From assembly GCF_000685965.1 (NCBI RefSeq), contig NZ_JMLE01000008.1, positions 124,001 to 188,000 on the forward strand: DNA of 64,000 nt, in the 5' to 3' direction. Positions 42,329 to 50,532 of this stretch are shown piece by piece. Position numbers and translations under genes: made by a program. The stretch's first letter is position 1. Every line of letters starts with the position of its first letter. This stretch comes from Arthrobacter sp. UNC362MFTsu5.1. Lineage in GTDB: Bacteria; Actinomycetota; Actinomycetes; Actinomycetales; Micrococcaceae. The notes under the pieces were generated by a model that saw only the letters and a list, made by a program, of their open reading frames with translations, did no database searches and was not told the DNA's origin.

Positions 42329-42353
42329 AAGTGAATTTTATGCATCCAGAATG

Positions 42354-42413
42354 ACAATTTCCCGGCGCCCCCGAAATACTGCGCGACACAACAGGCGGGG
42401 GCCCGGGAATTGT
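42354..42413 (+). terminator. Long imperfect hairpin after hutH
   Basis: The arm 42354-42373 (ACAATTTCCCGG and GCCCCCG) pairs with 42396-42413 (CGGGGGC and CCGGGAATTGT) with two bulged bases, 25 bases after the hutH stop. TTGTAG follows. It probably ends the hut transcript. Confidence 0.6.
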
Positions 42414-42434
42414 AGTAGAACTAAAGATGTAGTG

Positions 42435-42497
42435 ATGAAGCCCACACCAATGATGTTGTGGCAAAAGAACATATACAAAGGGGTAGAAGTTCAATGA
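42435..42497 (+). CDS. Possible 20-residue leader peptide
   Basis: A 20-codon frame (MKPTPMMLWQKNIYKGVEVQ) starts at ATG 42435 and its TGA overlaps the ATG of the next gene (ATGA at 42494-42497), which would couple translation of the two. It lacks a clear ribosome site and could be chance; I list it because of the exact overlap. Confidence 0.3.
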   Translation: MKPTPMMLWQKNIYKGVEVQ

Positions 42498-42730
42498 AAG
42501 CACGGGGGACGGTTCTGTCCAGGCGGGCGGCATTTGCTGCCACGGTTTCCGACTGGAGGAACCTCAAAGCAGGCGAGCGGGTGGAAATCCTCAAGCATGC
42601 GCATGTGGTGGCCGCGGGTGAAGTTGAGGAAGTTTCCGTGAGCGGAAACGTGCTCTGGCTGGTGCCCACGGGCCCTTCGGAATCCCAGCTCTTTATGAAG
42701 TCGGACGGTGTCCAGATCCGAAGGATCTAA
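42494..42730 (+). CDS. Small hypothetical protein
   Basis: I do not recognise the family. The 78-residue product has a helical start (RRAAFAATVSDWRNLKAGER) and then four short beta strands (VEILKHAHVVAAGEVEEVSV, NVLWLVPTG, LFMKSDGVQIRRI) that suggest a small barrel. The pattern resembles other short Arthrobacter-type proteins of unknown role. ATG 42494 is preceded by AAAGGGG, and the DNA upstream is AT-rich and promoter-like (CATATA at about 42470). A 13-bp tandem repeat begins at the stop codon. Confidence 0.62.
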   Translation: MKARGTVLSRRAAFAATVSDWRNLKAGERVEILKHAHVVAAGEVEEVSVSGNVLWLVPTGPSESQLFMKSDGVQIRRI

Positions 42731-42763
42731 GACCAGGACCTAAGACCAGGATCTAAGACCAGG
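42725..42763. repeat. 13-bp tandem repeat, three copies
   Basis: ATCTAAGACCAGG, ACCTAAGACCAGG and ATCTAAGACCAGG follow each other without spacers and begin inside the last codons of the small gene, supplying its TAA stop. Slippage-type duplication is likely. Confidence 0.75.
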
Positions 42764-42777
42764 ATCCGGCCGCGTGG

Positions 42778-43014
42778 TTAGGCGGCGATGTCCTCGTAGG
42801 TTTCACCGAAGGGTACTGATTCGTCTAGTGCTACGGTGAACGCGCCCGGCTCGTGGCGGGTGACGCGGATGCCGCAGTTGCCGTCTGCTACGGCAGCTTC
42901 GATGAGTTCGTTTACGGCGCTGTCCAGGCCGTGGTGAACCTCTTCGGCGGTTGAAAAGGTCAGGTGGATGGACCGAACGTCGGTGGTCTGGCGTTCCATG
43001 GTTGCTGAGCTCAT
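42778..43014 (-). CDS. Small hypothetical protein
   Basis: The family is not recognised. The 78-residue acidic product reads MSSATMERQTTDVRSIHLTF at the start, with a helical centre (EEVHHGLDSAVNELIEAAVA) and a beta-rich end (GIRVTRHEPGAFTVALDESV). A compact alpha/beta fold is likely. ATG 43014 is preceded by AGAAAGTCC, a weak ribosome site. TTGACA and TAGAAT elements lie about 60 bases upstream on this strand but are too close together to form a standard promoter pair. It is convergent with the other small gene across the 13-bp repeats. Confidence 0.62.
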   Translation of the reverse strand: MSSATMERQTTDVRSIHLTFSTAEEVHHGLDSAVNELIEAAVADGNCGIRVTRHEPGAFTVALDESVPFGETYEDIAA

Positions 43015-43098
43015 TGCAGGACTTTCTCTAAACGATGTGCCGGATGGCCACGATCCATTCTACCGGCTTTGTCAAAATAGGTAAGATGTCTGGCATTT

Positions 43099-43146
43099 GT
43101 CCCTCCGGGTTTCGGGTCTACCGAAGCCCGGAGGGACAGCCTTTTT
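43099..43146 (+). terminator. Strong intrinsic terminator, 17-bp stem and T-tract
   Basis: Arms 43099-43115 and 43121-43137 pair over 17 positions with one G-T pair around GTCTA, followed by AGCCTTTTT. It is the strongest terminator in the window. It faces + although both flanking genes are on -, so it may end a short unannotated transcript or block antisense transcription into the apionate operon. Confidence 0.75.
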
Positions 43147-43191
43147 AAGCCGCCCCGAAGGGGGCTGGAGCCCTGCGGCAGGGCCGGTCGC

Positions 43192-44052
43192 CTAGCGCTT
43201 GACGGCGTCCAGTTTCAGCATCTTGGCGATGACGCCGTCGAGCTCGGAGTCGTCGAAGATCTTCTTCCAGTCGTCCTTGATGATGGTGTCCTTGCCGTAC
43301 TGGATGGCGATTTCGCAGGCCTCGGAGAACGGGTTGGAGCCGCGGAGGGCGTTGGTCAGGGCGATCTGCACGTGGCCGAACAGCATGGCCTTGGCTGCCT
43401 CCTCCGGGACGCCGGCGGTGTGTACGGTCTCGTGCAGTGCTTCGTTGAGCAGGGTGCCGATCATGCAGGCCACGGTTTCCACCAGGGTGGGTTCCAGGAT
43501 GGCGAGCTGCTTCACGGTGACCCAGTGCACGTCGATGACGGGGGCGTAGATGGTGCGGATGACGGCCTCGGCCGAGTCGCGGGTCGCTGCGGGGGCGTCC
43601 TCGTCGATCGCGGCAACCACGTTCTGCGGGGCGCCTTCGCCGCCGAAGGTGTCGGCCCATTCCTCCTTGGTGGTGCGCTCCAGGAACACGGACGGGTGGC
43701 ACGGGTGCGCCACGGCCTGGACCACGTCGTCGCGCTTGGCCAGCAGCCCGGCGTAGGCGGCGGCGGGGTCCAGGGTGAGCAGGATCGCACCGGCCTTCAT
43801 CTGGGGGACCACGCCTTCGGACACAACGCCCAGGACGGTGTCCGGGACGGCGAGGATCACCACGTCGGCGCCCTTGACGGCGTCGTCGGTGGAGGTGATG
43901 TCACGGCCTTCGGCGCGGACGCGGTCCTGGCCGGCGGGGGAGTTCTCGCTGTAGAAGACGGTGTGGGCGCTCTTCTGGAGGTTCCGGGAAACGCGCATTC
44001 CCATTTTGCCACCGGCTCCGATGACGGCGACGGTCAATTGTTCTGCTGACAT
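43192..44052 (-). CDS. apnO: D-apionate oxidoisomerase (probable)
   Basis: This 286-residue protein has an N-terminal Rossmann domain (LTVAVIGAGGKMGMRVSRNL, DVVILAVPDTVLGVVSEGVV) and a phosphogluconate-dehydrogenase-like helical C-terminus (LEPTLVETVACMIGTLLNEA). The family includes ApnO, which oxidises and isomerises D-apionate to 3-oxo-isoapionate with NAD. The neighbours (OiaC-, LerI-, DerI- and LerK-like genes, and the ApnL-like gene 6.5 kb away) fit that assignment. ATG 44052 follows AAGGAG, one base after the oiaC stop; it is the last gene of a five-gene operon. Without the context, only a generic NAD-dependent dehydrogenase could be claimed. Confidence 0.75.
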   Translation of the reverse strand: MSAEQLTVAVIGAGGKMGMRVSRNLQKSAHTVFYSENSPAGQDRVRAEGRDITSTDDAVKGADVVILAVPDTVLGVVSEGVVPQMKAGAILLTLDPAAAYAGLLAKRDDVVQAVAHPCHPSVFLERTTKEEWADTFGGEGAPQNVVAAIDEDAPAATRDSAEAVIRTIYAPVIDVHWVTVKQLAILEPTLVETVACMIGTLLNEALHETVHTAGVPEEAAKAMLFGHVQIALTNALRGSNPFSEACEIAIQYGKDTIIKDDWKKIFDDSELDGVIAKMLKLDAVKR

Positions 44053-44053
44053 T

Positions 44054-44866
44054 TCACTTGCTCCTTAGGAAATCGATGCTTTGCTGGGTCCACTGGTTTT
44101 CAAGGCGGATGGTGTCCGCCTCGGTGTCCTGCCACGGCAGCCAGTGTTCGACGATCTGGTTGATGTTTCTTTCTTTGGGCTGAAGCTTCCCGGCCATGTA
44201 GTCATAGTCGAGAAGGCCTTCGCCGAGGGGAGCGCCGGAGTACGTGAACCCGACCCACCCCTCCTTGCGGCTGAACGCAAAGTCTTTGATGTGCATGTTG
44301 AGGACGTAGGGCGCGACGGCGTCAATCACCTCGCGCGGCATCTCCAGCGCCGCGACCGTGTTGGCCGGATCGCTGCAGATGCCCAGGGATGGGCTGTCCA
44401 CTCCGCGGATGACGTCCAGGATCCGGGAAGTGGGGACCTGTTCGTAGGTTTCCACCGCGATCCTCACCCCGGCTGCCTCGAACTCGGGCAGGACGTCCTT
44501 GAAGATCGCCACCGCTTCCTCCGCCGTCGGGGTGTGGCCCGGGACGTTGAACATGGTCCGCAGCAGGGGCGAGCCCAGGATCCCGGCGATGTGCAGGAAT
44601 TTCCGCAGGTGCTCCGGGCGGATGCCCTTGGTGCCGAGCTCCAGCGCTATCCCCATCGAGTCCGCGGTGGCGCGGACGGCTTCCAGTTCGGCGTCCGTCA
44701 TGGCTTCCAGCGGGGCGTAGTCGCAGATCTGGAAGAGGTCCACGCCCAGGGCGGCGGTCCGTTCCAGTGCCTGGTGGATGCTGAGCGGTTCGGACACCTG
44801 GTCCGAGAGTTGCCAGAAGAACGCGTAGCTGCTCAGGCCGATCCGGCTCTTGGCGGGGGAGCTCAC
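44054..44866 (-). CDS. oiaC: 3-oxo-isoapionate decarboxylase (probable), TIM-barrel
   Basis: The 270-residue product has the sugar-phosphate isomerase/AP endonuclease family 2 TIM-barrel fold: RIGLSSYAFFWQLSDQV, LFQICDYAPLEAMTDAELE, VRIAVETYEQVPTSRILDVI, LGICSDPANTVAALEMP and VLNMHIKDFAFSRKEGW, which supply the metal-binding Glu, Asp and His. In D-apionate loci this family is OiaC, which decarboxylates 3-oxo-isoapionate to L-erythrulose. GTG 44866 overlaps the lerI stop by 4 bases. An isomerase role cannot be excluded from sequence alone; the operon context favours OiaC. Confidence 0.7.
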   Translation of the reverse strand: MSSPAKSRIGLSSYAFFWQLSDQVSEPLSIHQALERTAALGVDLFQICDYAPLEAMTDAELEAVRATADSMGIALELGTKGIRPEHLRKFLHIAGILGSPLLRTMFNVPGHTPTAEEAVAIFKDVLPEFEAAGVRIAVETYEQVPTSRILDVIRGVDSPSLGICSDPANTVAALEMPREVIDAVAPYVLNMHIKDFAFSRKEGWVGFTYSGAPLGEGLLDYDYMAGKLQPKERNINQIVEHWLPWQDTEADTIRLENQWTQQSIDFLRSK

Positions 44867-45705
44867 GCGGCCACCTTCTTCGCGGCCAGCCGTGCGGCGG
44901 TCTCGTCAAGGATGGTCTTGAGTGCCTGGGGGTCGTGGGCAAACCGGCCCAGGAACAGGCCGGCGACGGCGGTGTCCAGTTCCGTGATCAGGCCTGGGCC
45001 GGCGCTGCCGCCGTAGATCACCCGGCTGTCCGCCTGGCCGGGCAGTGCCCGGAGGTGTGCGTCCAGGCCGGTGATGACGGCACTGATGTACTGCGGTGAC
45101 GCCGGTTCGGGGGCGCCGATGGCCCACTGCGGCTCATACGCCACGATGGTGCGTCCGGCCGGTCCCAGGGACTGCGCGCGGTTCAGGGCGGCATCGATCT
45201 CGGCGCTGCACTGGGCGATGGCTTCTTCCGGTGACCCGGCGTTGAGTTCGCCGACGCACAGGATTGGCGTGAGGCCGTTGCGGTAGGCTGCGGCGGTCTT
45301 GAGCCCGATGACTCGGTCGTCCTCGCCAAAGATCCGGCGGCGTTCGGCATGGCCCACCTCGGCGTAGCGGCCACCGAGTTCGGCCACCGTCGTGCCGCCG
45401 ACCTCGCCGGTGAACGCGCCTTCGTCTTCCCAGAAGATGTCCTGGGCTCCGGCGGCGGCGCCGGCCGCACCCAGGATGCGGGCCGCTTCGGGCAGCACCG
45501 GCAGGGTGGGCAGCACGAACAGTTCGATGTCGCCGCTCTGGACCGCCGGGTGGGCGAACGCGATGGTGGCCACGTCGCGGCAGTAGTCGACCGAGCGCTG
45601 GTAGCCGAAGTACATCTTCAGGCTGACGCCGATGATGGCCTTCGCCTGCGGCGCTGTGTCTCCGGCGCGGGCCGAAGCATTCTTAGCAGGAAGTGACACC
45701 TTCAT
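44863..45705 (-). CDS. lerI: L-erythrulose 1-phosphate isomerase, TIM family (probable)
   Basis: This 280-residue protein is a triosephosphate isomerase homologue with catalytic Lys in [12 protein letters not shown], His in [15 protein letters not shown] (Ala replaces the usual Ser of GHSERR) and Glu in [15 protein letters not shown], with phosphate loop [10 protein letters not shown] longer N-terminus and the GHAERR variant suggest a paralogue rather than the glycolytic enzyme. In tetritol and apionate pathways this family is LerI, converting L-erythrulose 1-phosphate to D-erythrulose 4-phosphate. Its first 23 bases overlap derI. Confidence 0.78.
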   Translation of the reverse strand: MKVSLPAKNASARAGDTAPQAKAIIGVSLKMYFGYQRSVDYCRDVATIAFAHPAVQSGDIELFVLPTLPVLPEAARILGAAGAAAGAQDIFWEDEGAFTGEVGGTTVAELGGRYAEVGHAERRRIFGEDDRVIGLKTAAAYRNGLTPILCVGELNAGSPEEAIAQCSAEIDAALNRAQSLGPAGRTIVAYEPQWAIGAPEPASPQYISAVITGLDAHLRALPGQADSRVIYGGSAGPGLITELDTAVAGLFLGRFAHDPQALKTILDETAARLAAKKVAA

Positions 45706-46153
45706 AGTCCTTAATCAGGGTGACTTTTTCGGCCGAGGCGGAGGTCTCGTCGAAGGTGTAGGTGAGCCATTCGCGGGCAAGCCGGCGGGCGAGTTCCAGG
45801 CCGACGACGCGCTGGCCGAAGGTGAGGACCTGGGCGTTGTTGCTCAGGACGGAGCGTTCCACGGAGAAGCTGTCGTGCGCGGTGACGGCCCGGACGCCGG
45901 GGACCTTGTTCGCGGCGATGGCCACACCGAGCCCGGTGCCGCAGACCAGCAGGGCACGGTCGGCCTTGCCGGCGGCGATGAGTTCGGCGGCGGCGATGGC
46001 CACGGACGGGTAGGGGGTGTGGCTGGTGGCGTCCACCCCGACGTCGGTCACGGATTCGACCAGCTCGGAGGCCTCCAGGTCAGCCTTCAGGGCTTCCTTG
46101 TATTCGAATCCGGCGTCGTCGGCCCCGATGACCAGGCGCAGTTTGGCGCTCAT
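45683..46153 (-). CDS. derI: D-erythrulose 4-phosphate isomerase, RpiB family (probable)
   Basis: This 156-residue RpiB/LacAB-family isomerase has the N-terminal [18 protein letters not shown] and the catalytic cysteine loop [20 protein letters not shown]. It is like ribose 5-phosphate isomerase B, but its operon places it as DerI, which converts D-erythrulose 4-phosphate to D-erythrose 4-phosphate. Ribose phosphate isomerisation remains possible. ATG 46153 overlaps the lerK stop by 4 bases and its own end overlaps lerI by 23 bases. Confidence 0.8.
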   Translation of the reverse strand: MSAKLRLVIGADDAGFEYKEALKADLEASELVESVTDVGVDATSHTPYPSVAIAAAELIAAGKADRALLVCGTGLGVAIAANKVPGVRAVTAHDSFSVERSVLSNNAQVLTFGQRVVGLELARRLAREWLTYTFDETSASAEKVTLIKDYEGVTSC

Positions 46154-47919
46154 GCGTTCTCCTTGACTGTGTTGTTGCTGAGGGTGTTCTCGGTAAGCGT
46201 GTTGTGGATGGCGCGGACGATCAGCGCCATGGACACCGCTCCGGCGTCCGGCGTGCCGAGGCTCTTCTCGGCGTGCGGGCGGGCGCGGCCCATGAGGGGC
46301 AGCAGCTGCGCGGTGTCTTCGGCGGCCTGCTGCGCAACGGTGGCGGCGGCGCCCCAGGCCTCGGTGAGGGACTTGCCGGCGTTGACACCGGCAGTGAGGG
46401 CGTCGCGGAACGGGACCAGGACGTCCACCAGGGTCTTGTCCCCGGGCTTGGCCTTGCCGAAGTCCATGATCGCGAACGCGGCACCGGCAACGCCTCTGGC
46501 GACAGCACCGGCGTCGGGCGCTTGGGTGTCGCCCACGGCGTCACCAACCGCGCGGAGGGCCATGCCCCAGAGCGCACCGGACGTCCCGCCGGCCTTGTCG
46601 GCCCAGGCGTCCGCGGCGAAGTGCAGGGTGGTGGCCGCCCCGGCACCGCGGGCGACGGCGTCACGAGCGGCGTCGACGGCGGCGCGGACGCCGCGTTCCA
46701 TGCCGATGCCGTGGTCGCCGTCGCCGGCGATCGCATCAATCCGGCCCAGTTCGTCGGCATTGGCGTCCACCACGTTCTTGGCGGCGCCGAGCGCTGCGAG
46801 GACCCGGACGGCGCCGGCGCGGGACTCCGCCGTCGCTTCCGGGATGGTCTGTTCGACGTCGGCCGGTTCGGCGTCGTCGGAAGCGTCCAGAGCGGCGGCC
46901 GTTACGGCTCCGCGGCGGAAGGCGGGAGCATCGGCGGGGGCGTTCCAGAGGGTCTCGAGTTCGTCGTCGAGCCAGAACAGTGTCAGGGAGGTGCCGGCCA
47001 TGTCGAAGCTGGTCACGAGCTCGCCCACCTGCGGGTCCACGGCTTCCAGGCCGGCCTCGGCCAGCAGCTGGGCCACGCGGCGGTAGACCACGAACAGCTC
47101 TTCGTATTTGACGCTGCCCAGGCCGTTGAGGATCGGAACCACACGGCGGGGGGTGCCTCCGTCGAATCCTTCGAGTCCTTCCGGGACTTCGGTGAGGAGC
47201 TTGGCCACCAGCAATTCGGCGAGCTGGTCCGCCGTCGGGATGTCCGTTTCACCGATGCCGGGTTCGCCGTGGATGCCCATGCCCACGGCCATCCGGCCCT
47301 CGGGGACGGAGAACAGCGGGTGGTCGGCGCCCGGCAGGGTGCAGCCGGTGAAGGCGACGCCGAAGGAACGGGTGCGGTCATTGGCGCGCTCGGCGATGGC
47401 GACGACGTCGTCCATGGAGTAGCCGGCCTCGGCGGCTGCGGCAGCCACCTTGAAAACGGTCAGATCCCCGGCGATGCCGCGGCGCTTGGTGCGCTCGGTG
47501 AGCGGGGCGGAAGAAACGTCGTCGGTGACGGCGATGCTGCGGCAGTCGATGCCTTCCTTGCGGAGGCGGTCCTGGGCCTGGTTGAAGTGCAGGACATCCC
47601 CGGCGTAGTTGCCGTAACCCAGCAGCACGCCGGCGCCGTTGCTGGACGCTTTCGCCACGTTGTAGACCTGCTGCGCGGAGGGGGAAGCGAAGAGGTTGCC
47701 CATCGCGGCGCCGTGCGCCAGGCCCTGCCCCACCAGGCCCGCGAACGCCGGGTAGTGGCCGGAGCCGCCGCCGATCACCAGCGCCACCGTCTCCGGGGTG
47801 CTCCTGGTGTTGCGGACGACGCCGCCGGAGACGCGCTTTACCCAGCGGCCGTGGGAGGCAACAAAGCCTTCGATCATCTCGTCAGCGAAAGCTGCTGGTT
47901 CATTGAACAGGCGGGTCAT
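46150..47919 (-). CDS. lerK: L-erythrulose kinase, fused DhaK-DhaL type (probable)
   Basis: This 589-residue ATP-dependent kinase joins a DhaK domain (about 1-330; [34 protein letters not shown] with the substrate-binding histidine) to a DhaL nucleotide domain (about 385-575; [18 protein letters not shown] for Mg-[17 protein letters not shown]). Dihydroxyacetone kinase is the parent family; next to LerI- and DerI-like isomerases the expected substrate is L-erythrulose, giving L-erythrulose 1-phosphate. The C-terminal [17 protein letters not shown] tail is unusual. ATG 47919 follows AGGAGC and is the first gene of the five-gene operon. Confidence 0.8.
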   Translation of the reverse strand: MTRLFNEPAAFADEMIEGFVASHGRWVKRVSGGVVRNTRSTPETVALVIGGGSGHYPAFAGLVGQGLAHGAAMGNLFASPSAQQVYNVAKASSNGAGVLLGYGNYAGDVLHFNQAQDRLRKEGIDCRSIAVTDDVSSAPLTERTKRRGIAGDLTVFKVAAAAAEAGYSMDDVVAIAERANDRTRSFGVAFTGCTLPGADHPLFSVPEGRMAVGMGIHGEPGIGETDIPTADQLAELLVAKLLTEVPEGLEGFDGGTPRRVVPILNGLGSVKYEELFVVYRRVAQLLAEAGLEAVDPQVGELVTSFDMAGTSLTLFWLDDELETLWNAPADAPAFRRGAVTAAALDASDDAEPADVEQTIPEATAESRAGAVRVLAALGAAKNVVDANADELGRIDAIAGDGDHGIGMERGVRAAVDAARDAVARGAGAATTLHFAADAWADKAGGTSGALWGMALRAVGDAVGDTQAPDAGAVARGVAGAAFAIMDFGKAKPGDKTLVDVLVPFRDALTAGVNAGKSLTEAWGAAATVAQQAAEDTAQLLPLMGRARPHAEKSLGTPDAGAVSMALIVRAIHNTLTENTLSNNTVKENA

Positions 47920-47986
47920 GGGAAGCTCCTGGGCCTAACTAAGGAAGTCGTTCGGGGCGGGGCGGATTGGATTGGCGGGTTGGAGC

Positions 47987-48017
47987 GGGGGCGTCCCCGG
48001 GCAAGGGGGACGCCCCC
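47987..48017 (-). terminator. Hairpin between transporter and apionate operon
   Basis: GGGGGCGTCCCC (47987-47998) and GGGGACGCCCCC (48006-48017) pair perfectly over 12 bp. It lies between the MFS gene and lerK on the - strand with no T-tract, so it may attenuate readthrough. Near-repeats of CGGGCTGTTACGG at 48032-48076 follow toward the MFS gene. Confidence 0.55.
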
Positions 48018-48068
48018 GGGCTTGTTGCGGCCCGGCTGTGACGGCACGGGCTGTTACGGCCCGGGCTG

Positions 48069-49433
48069 TTACGGCTCGGAGTGGTGTCCGGCGCCCGCCG
48101 GGTCCAGCGCCTCAGCCGGGACGCCTTCGCTGACCTTGCCGGAGCGGCTCAACGTCACCATGAGGATGGAGGACAGGAGCATGAAGCTGCCGACGACGAA
48201 CATCGGCACCGTGTACCCTCCGGTGAGGTCCTTGAGCCAGCCGGTGACGTACCCGGCGCTGAAGCCGGCCAGGTTGCCTACCGTGTTGATCAGGGCGATG
48301 CCTGCAGCCGCTGCTGCGCCGGTGAGGAAATGGGTGGGCACCGTCCAGAAGTTGGGCAGGGCGGCGAAGATGGACATGGCCGTGATGGTGATGACGGCGA
48401 TGGTGGCCGCCGGGGAGCCGGCGAACAGGGCCAGCGGGATGCTCAGGCCGCCAATGAGGGCGGGGAGGGCGATGTGCCAGGTCTTGACGCCGCGCCTGGT
48501 GGCGTCCTTGGACCAGAAGTACAGTGCGAACGCAGCGGGCAGGTACGGAATTGCGGTGATCAGGCCCTTCTGGAAGACGTCGAACTTGGTGCCGTAGATG
48601 CCTTCGAAGCCCGCGATGATGGTGGGCAGGAAGAAGCCGAGGGCGTACAGGCCGTAGATGAAGCCGAAGTAGATCGCGGAGAGCATCCAGACCCGGCCGT
48701 TGCCGAAGACGGTGCGGACGCTGACGTGCTTGTTGCTGGCTGCGGTTTCCTGCTTTTCCTTCTCCAGGGCGCCGGTCAGCCAGGTCTTTTCCTCCAGGGT
48801 CAGCCACTTGGCCTTGGCGGGGGAGTCGGCCAGGTAGAACCATGCGATGACGCCGACGATGATGGCGGGGATGGCCACGCCGAAGAACATGACGCGCCAG
48901 CCGGCGAGTCCGAAGAGTCCGTGCTGCTGGATGAGCAGGCCGGCCAGCGGGGCACCGATCACGGTGGTGAGCGGCTGGGCCAAGTAGAACAGGGCCAGGA
49001 TCTTGCTGCGGTGCCGGGACGGAACCCACAGGCTCAGGAACAGGATGGCGCCGGGGAAGAATCCGGCCTCGGCCACACCCAGGATGAAGCGGAGGATGTA
49101 GAGCTGTTCCACGTTGCCCACCCAGGTGAACAGCAGGGAGACGATGCCCCAGCTGACCATGATGCGGGCAAGCCAGCGGCGGGCACCGAACTTGTGCAGG
49201 GCCAGGTTGCTGGGGACTTCCAGCAGGATGTAGCCAATGAAGAAAACGCCGGAGGCGAAACCGAACTGCGCCGCCGAGAGGGCCAGGTCGCCGTTCATGC
49301 CGTTGGGGCCGGCGAAGGAGATGGCCGTCCGGTCAAGGTAGTTGATGAAGAACATCAGGGCGACGAACGGCACCAGCCGGATTGCCACTTTCCTGATTGC
49401 AGATTTTTCGACCACCGATTGTGTGGTGTCCAC
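48069..49433 (-). CDS. MFS transporter, anion:cation symporter type
   Basis: This 454-residue protein has 12 membrane segments and the ACS-family pattern: VPFVALMFFINYLDRTAIS at helix 1, SGVFFIGYILLEVPSNLALH and GVAEAGFFPGAILFLSLWVP. Such symporters import carboxylates, including sugar acids, so D-apionate or its lactone is the likely cargo (inference from the cluster). GTG 49433 follows TAGGAG at 5 bases, which decides the start. It heads the minus-strand cluster; the regulator gene is divergent and the perfect palindrome 49570-49583 lies between them. Confidence 0.85.
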   Translation of the reverse strand: MDTTQSVVEKSAIRKVAIRLVPFVALMFFINYLDRTAISFAGPNGMNGDLALSAAQFGFASGVFFIGYILLEVPSNLALHKFGARRWLARIMVSWGIVSLLFTWVGNVEQLYILRFILGVAEAGFFPGAILFLSLWVPSRHRSKILALFYLAQPLTTVIGAPLAGLLIQQHGLFGLAGWRVMFFGVAIPAIIVGVIAWFYLADSPAKAKWLTLEEKTWLTGALEKEKQETAASNKHVSVRTVFGNGRVWMLSAIYFGFIYGLYALGFFLPTIIAGFEGIYGTKFDVFQKGLITAIPYLPAAFALYFWSKDATRRGVKTWHIALPALIGGLSIPLALFAGSPAATIAVITITAMSIFAALPNFWTVPTHFLTGAAAAAGIALINTVGNLAGFSAGYVTGWLKDLTGGYTVPMFVVGSFMLLSSILMVTLSRSGKVSEGVPAEALDPAGAGHHSEP

Positions 49434-49569
49434 GTTGACTCCTAGATGTTGATGTCCCGGCCGCATCCTGCGCTGGAGGCGTGGGGCTGGTTTCGAGGCT
49501 TAGCGTCGGGGGGCGTATCAAGTGGGGCTAGGCCTGTGACTTCCACCATAAGGCCAACAAGGTAAATTG

Positions 49570-49583
49570 GTCAACCGGTTGAC
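49570..49583. promoter_or_regulatory. Perfect palindromic operator for FadR-type regulator
   Basis: GTCAACCGGTTGAC is a perfect 14-bp palindrome within TTGGTCAACCGGTTGACTGA, between the divergent MFS and GntR/FadR genes. FadR-subfamily operators have a TGGTC half-site pattern. The TGGTCAA half recurs at 50464-50470 upstream of the apnL gene. Confidence 0.7.
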
Positions 49584-49643
49584 TGATTTAATTTTGAAGT
49601 CGGGATGCCATGCCTGCCCGCGTGTGGTTGCTACGCTGTGAGT

Positions 49644-50387
49644 GTGTCCGCAAACTCCGCCGCCTCGACGGCCAAAATCAGTGCCGCGCTTGGTTCCATG
49701 GGGCAGGGTTCTGTCGTCTCCGAGGTCGCCGAGAGGCTGATGGCCTACTTCACCAGCGGAGACATCGCCGCCGGGACCCGCCTCCCCGCCGAACGCCACC
49801 TGGCCGCCTCGCTCGGAGTGGGGCGCTCGGCCGTGCGCGAAGCACTGGCAGCACTGGAAATTTTGGGCATCGTCATTGTCCGACCCGGCTCGGGAACGTA
49901 CCTGCGCGACGGCGTTTCGGAGCTCCTGCCCCGGACCCTTAGCTGGGGGCTCATGCTGGGCGAGCCCAGGACCCGTGAGCTCATCGAACTCCGCAGCGGC
50001 CTTGAGGTGCAGGCCGGCCAGCTCGCCGCGGCCCGGATTACCGACGAGTCCCTGGCGCGAATGCGGGCCAACCTCGACTCGATGGAGCAGAACCTGGGCA
50101 ACCTGGCGGCATTCGTGGAAGCCGACGCCGCCTTCCACAAGGAAATTGCCACGAGCTCCGGAAACCAGGTGCTGCAGGAGCTCCTCCAGAGCATCCGCTC
50201 ACTGCTGCGGATCTGGGTTGACCGCGCCCTCACGGACGAAGGGCACGCCGCCGCGGCGCTCGCGGAGCACCGGGCCATTTTTACGGCCCTCGAAAAGCGC
50301 GACGCCGCCGCAGTGACCGAGGCCATGGCTTCGCACATGGGTACCGCTTCCCGCCGCCTGCTGGCCGGGTACGACGCCGCGCAGTAG
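49644..50387 (+). CDS. GntR family regulator, FadR subfamily
   Basis: The 247-residue protein has a winged helix (MAYFTSGDIAAGTRLPAERH, LAASLGVGRSAVREALAALE) and a helical FCD effector domain with metal-binding type residues (LIELRSGLEVQAG, DAAFHKEIATSSGN, EHRAIF). It is divergent from the MFS transporter and upstream of the ApnL-like gene, so it most likely represses the cluster until a sugar acid binds. Start: TACGCT lies 6 bases before GTG 49644, as for a leaderless transcript; GTG 49638 and ATG 49698 are alternatives. Confidence 0.84.
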   Translation: MSANSAASTAKISAALGSMGQGSVVSEVAERLMAYFTSGDIAAGTRLPAERHLAASLGVGRSAVREALAALEILGIVIVRPGSGTYLRDGVSELLPRTLSWGLMLGEPRTRELIELRSGLEVQAGQLAAARITDESLARMRANLDSMEQNLGNLAAFVEADAAFHKEIATSSGNQVLQELLQSIRSLLRIWVDRALTDEGHAAAALAEHRAIFTALEKRDAAAVTEAMASHMGTASRRLLAGYDAAQ

Positions 50388-50532
50388 GCAGCCGGTAGGG
50401 CGGCCAGCAGCCACATAACAGGCGTTGACGGACGGCCATTGAGCCTCCGGGCCTCTTCCGATATGGTCAAATCCACAGGACCGGCCCGGGGTCAGCTGGG
50501 CGCAGTCACCAGCCACCAGAGAGCAGCTTCCC

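Noticed and set aside
43192..47919. Erythritol or threitol catabolic operon instead of apionate
   Set aside because: LerK, LerI and DerI are shared with tetritol pathways, but there is no tetritol dehydrogenase and the oxidoisomerase, decarboxylase and lactonase-like genes point to apionate.
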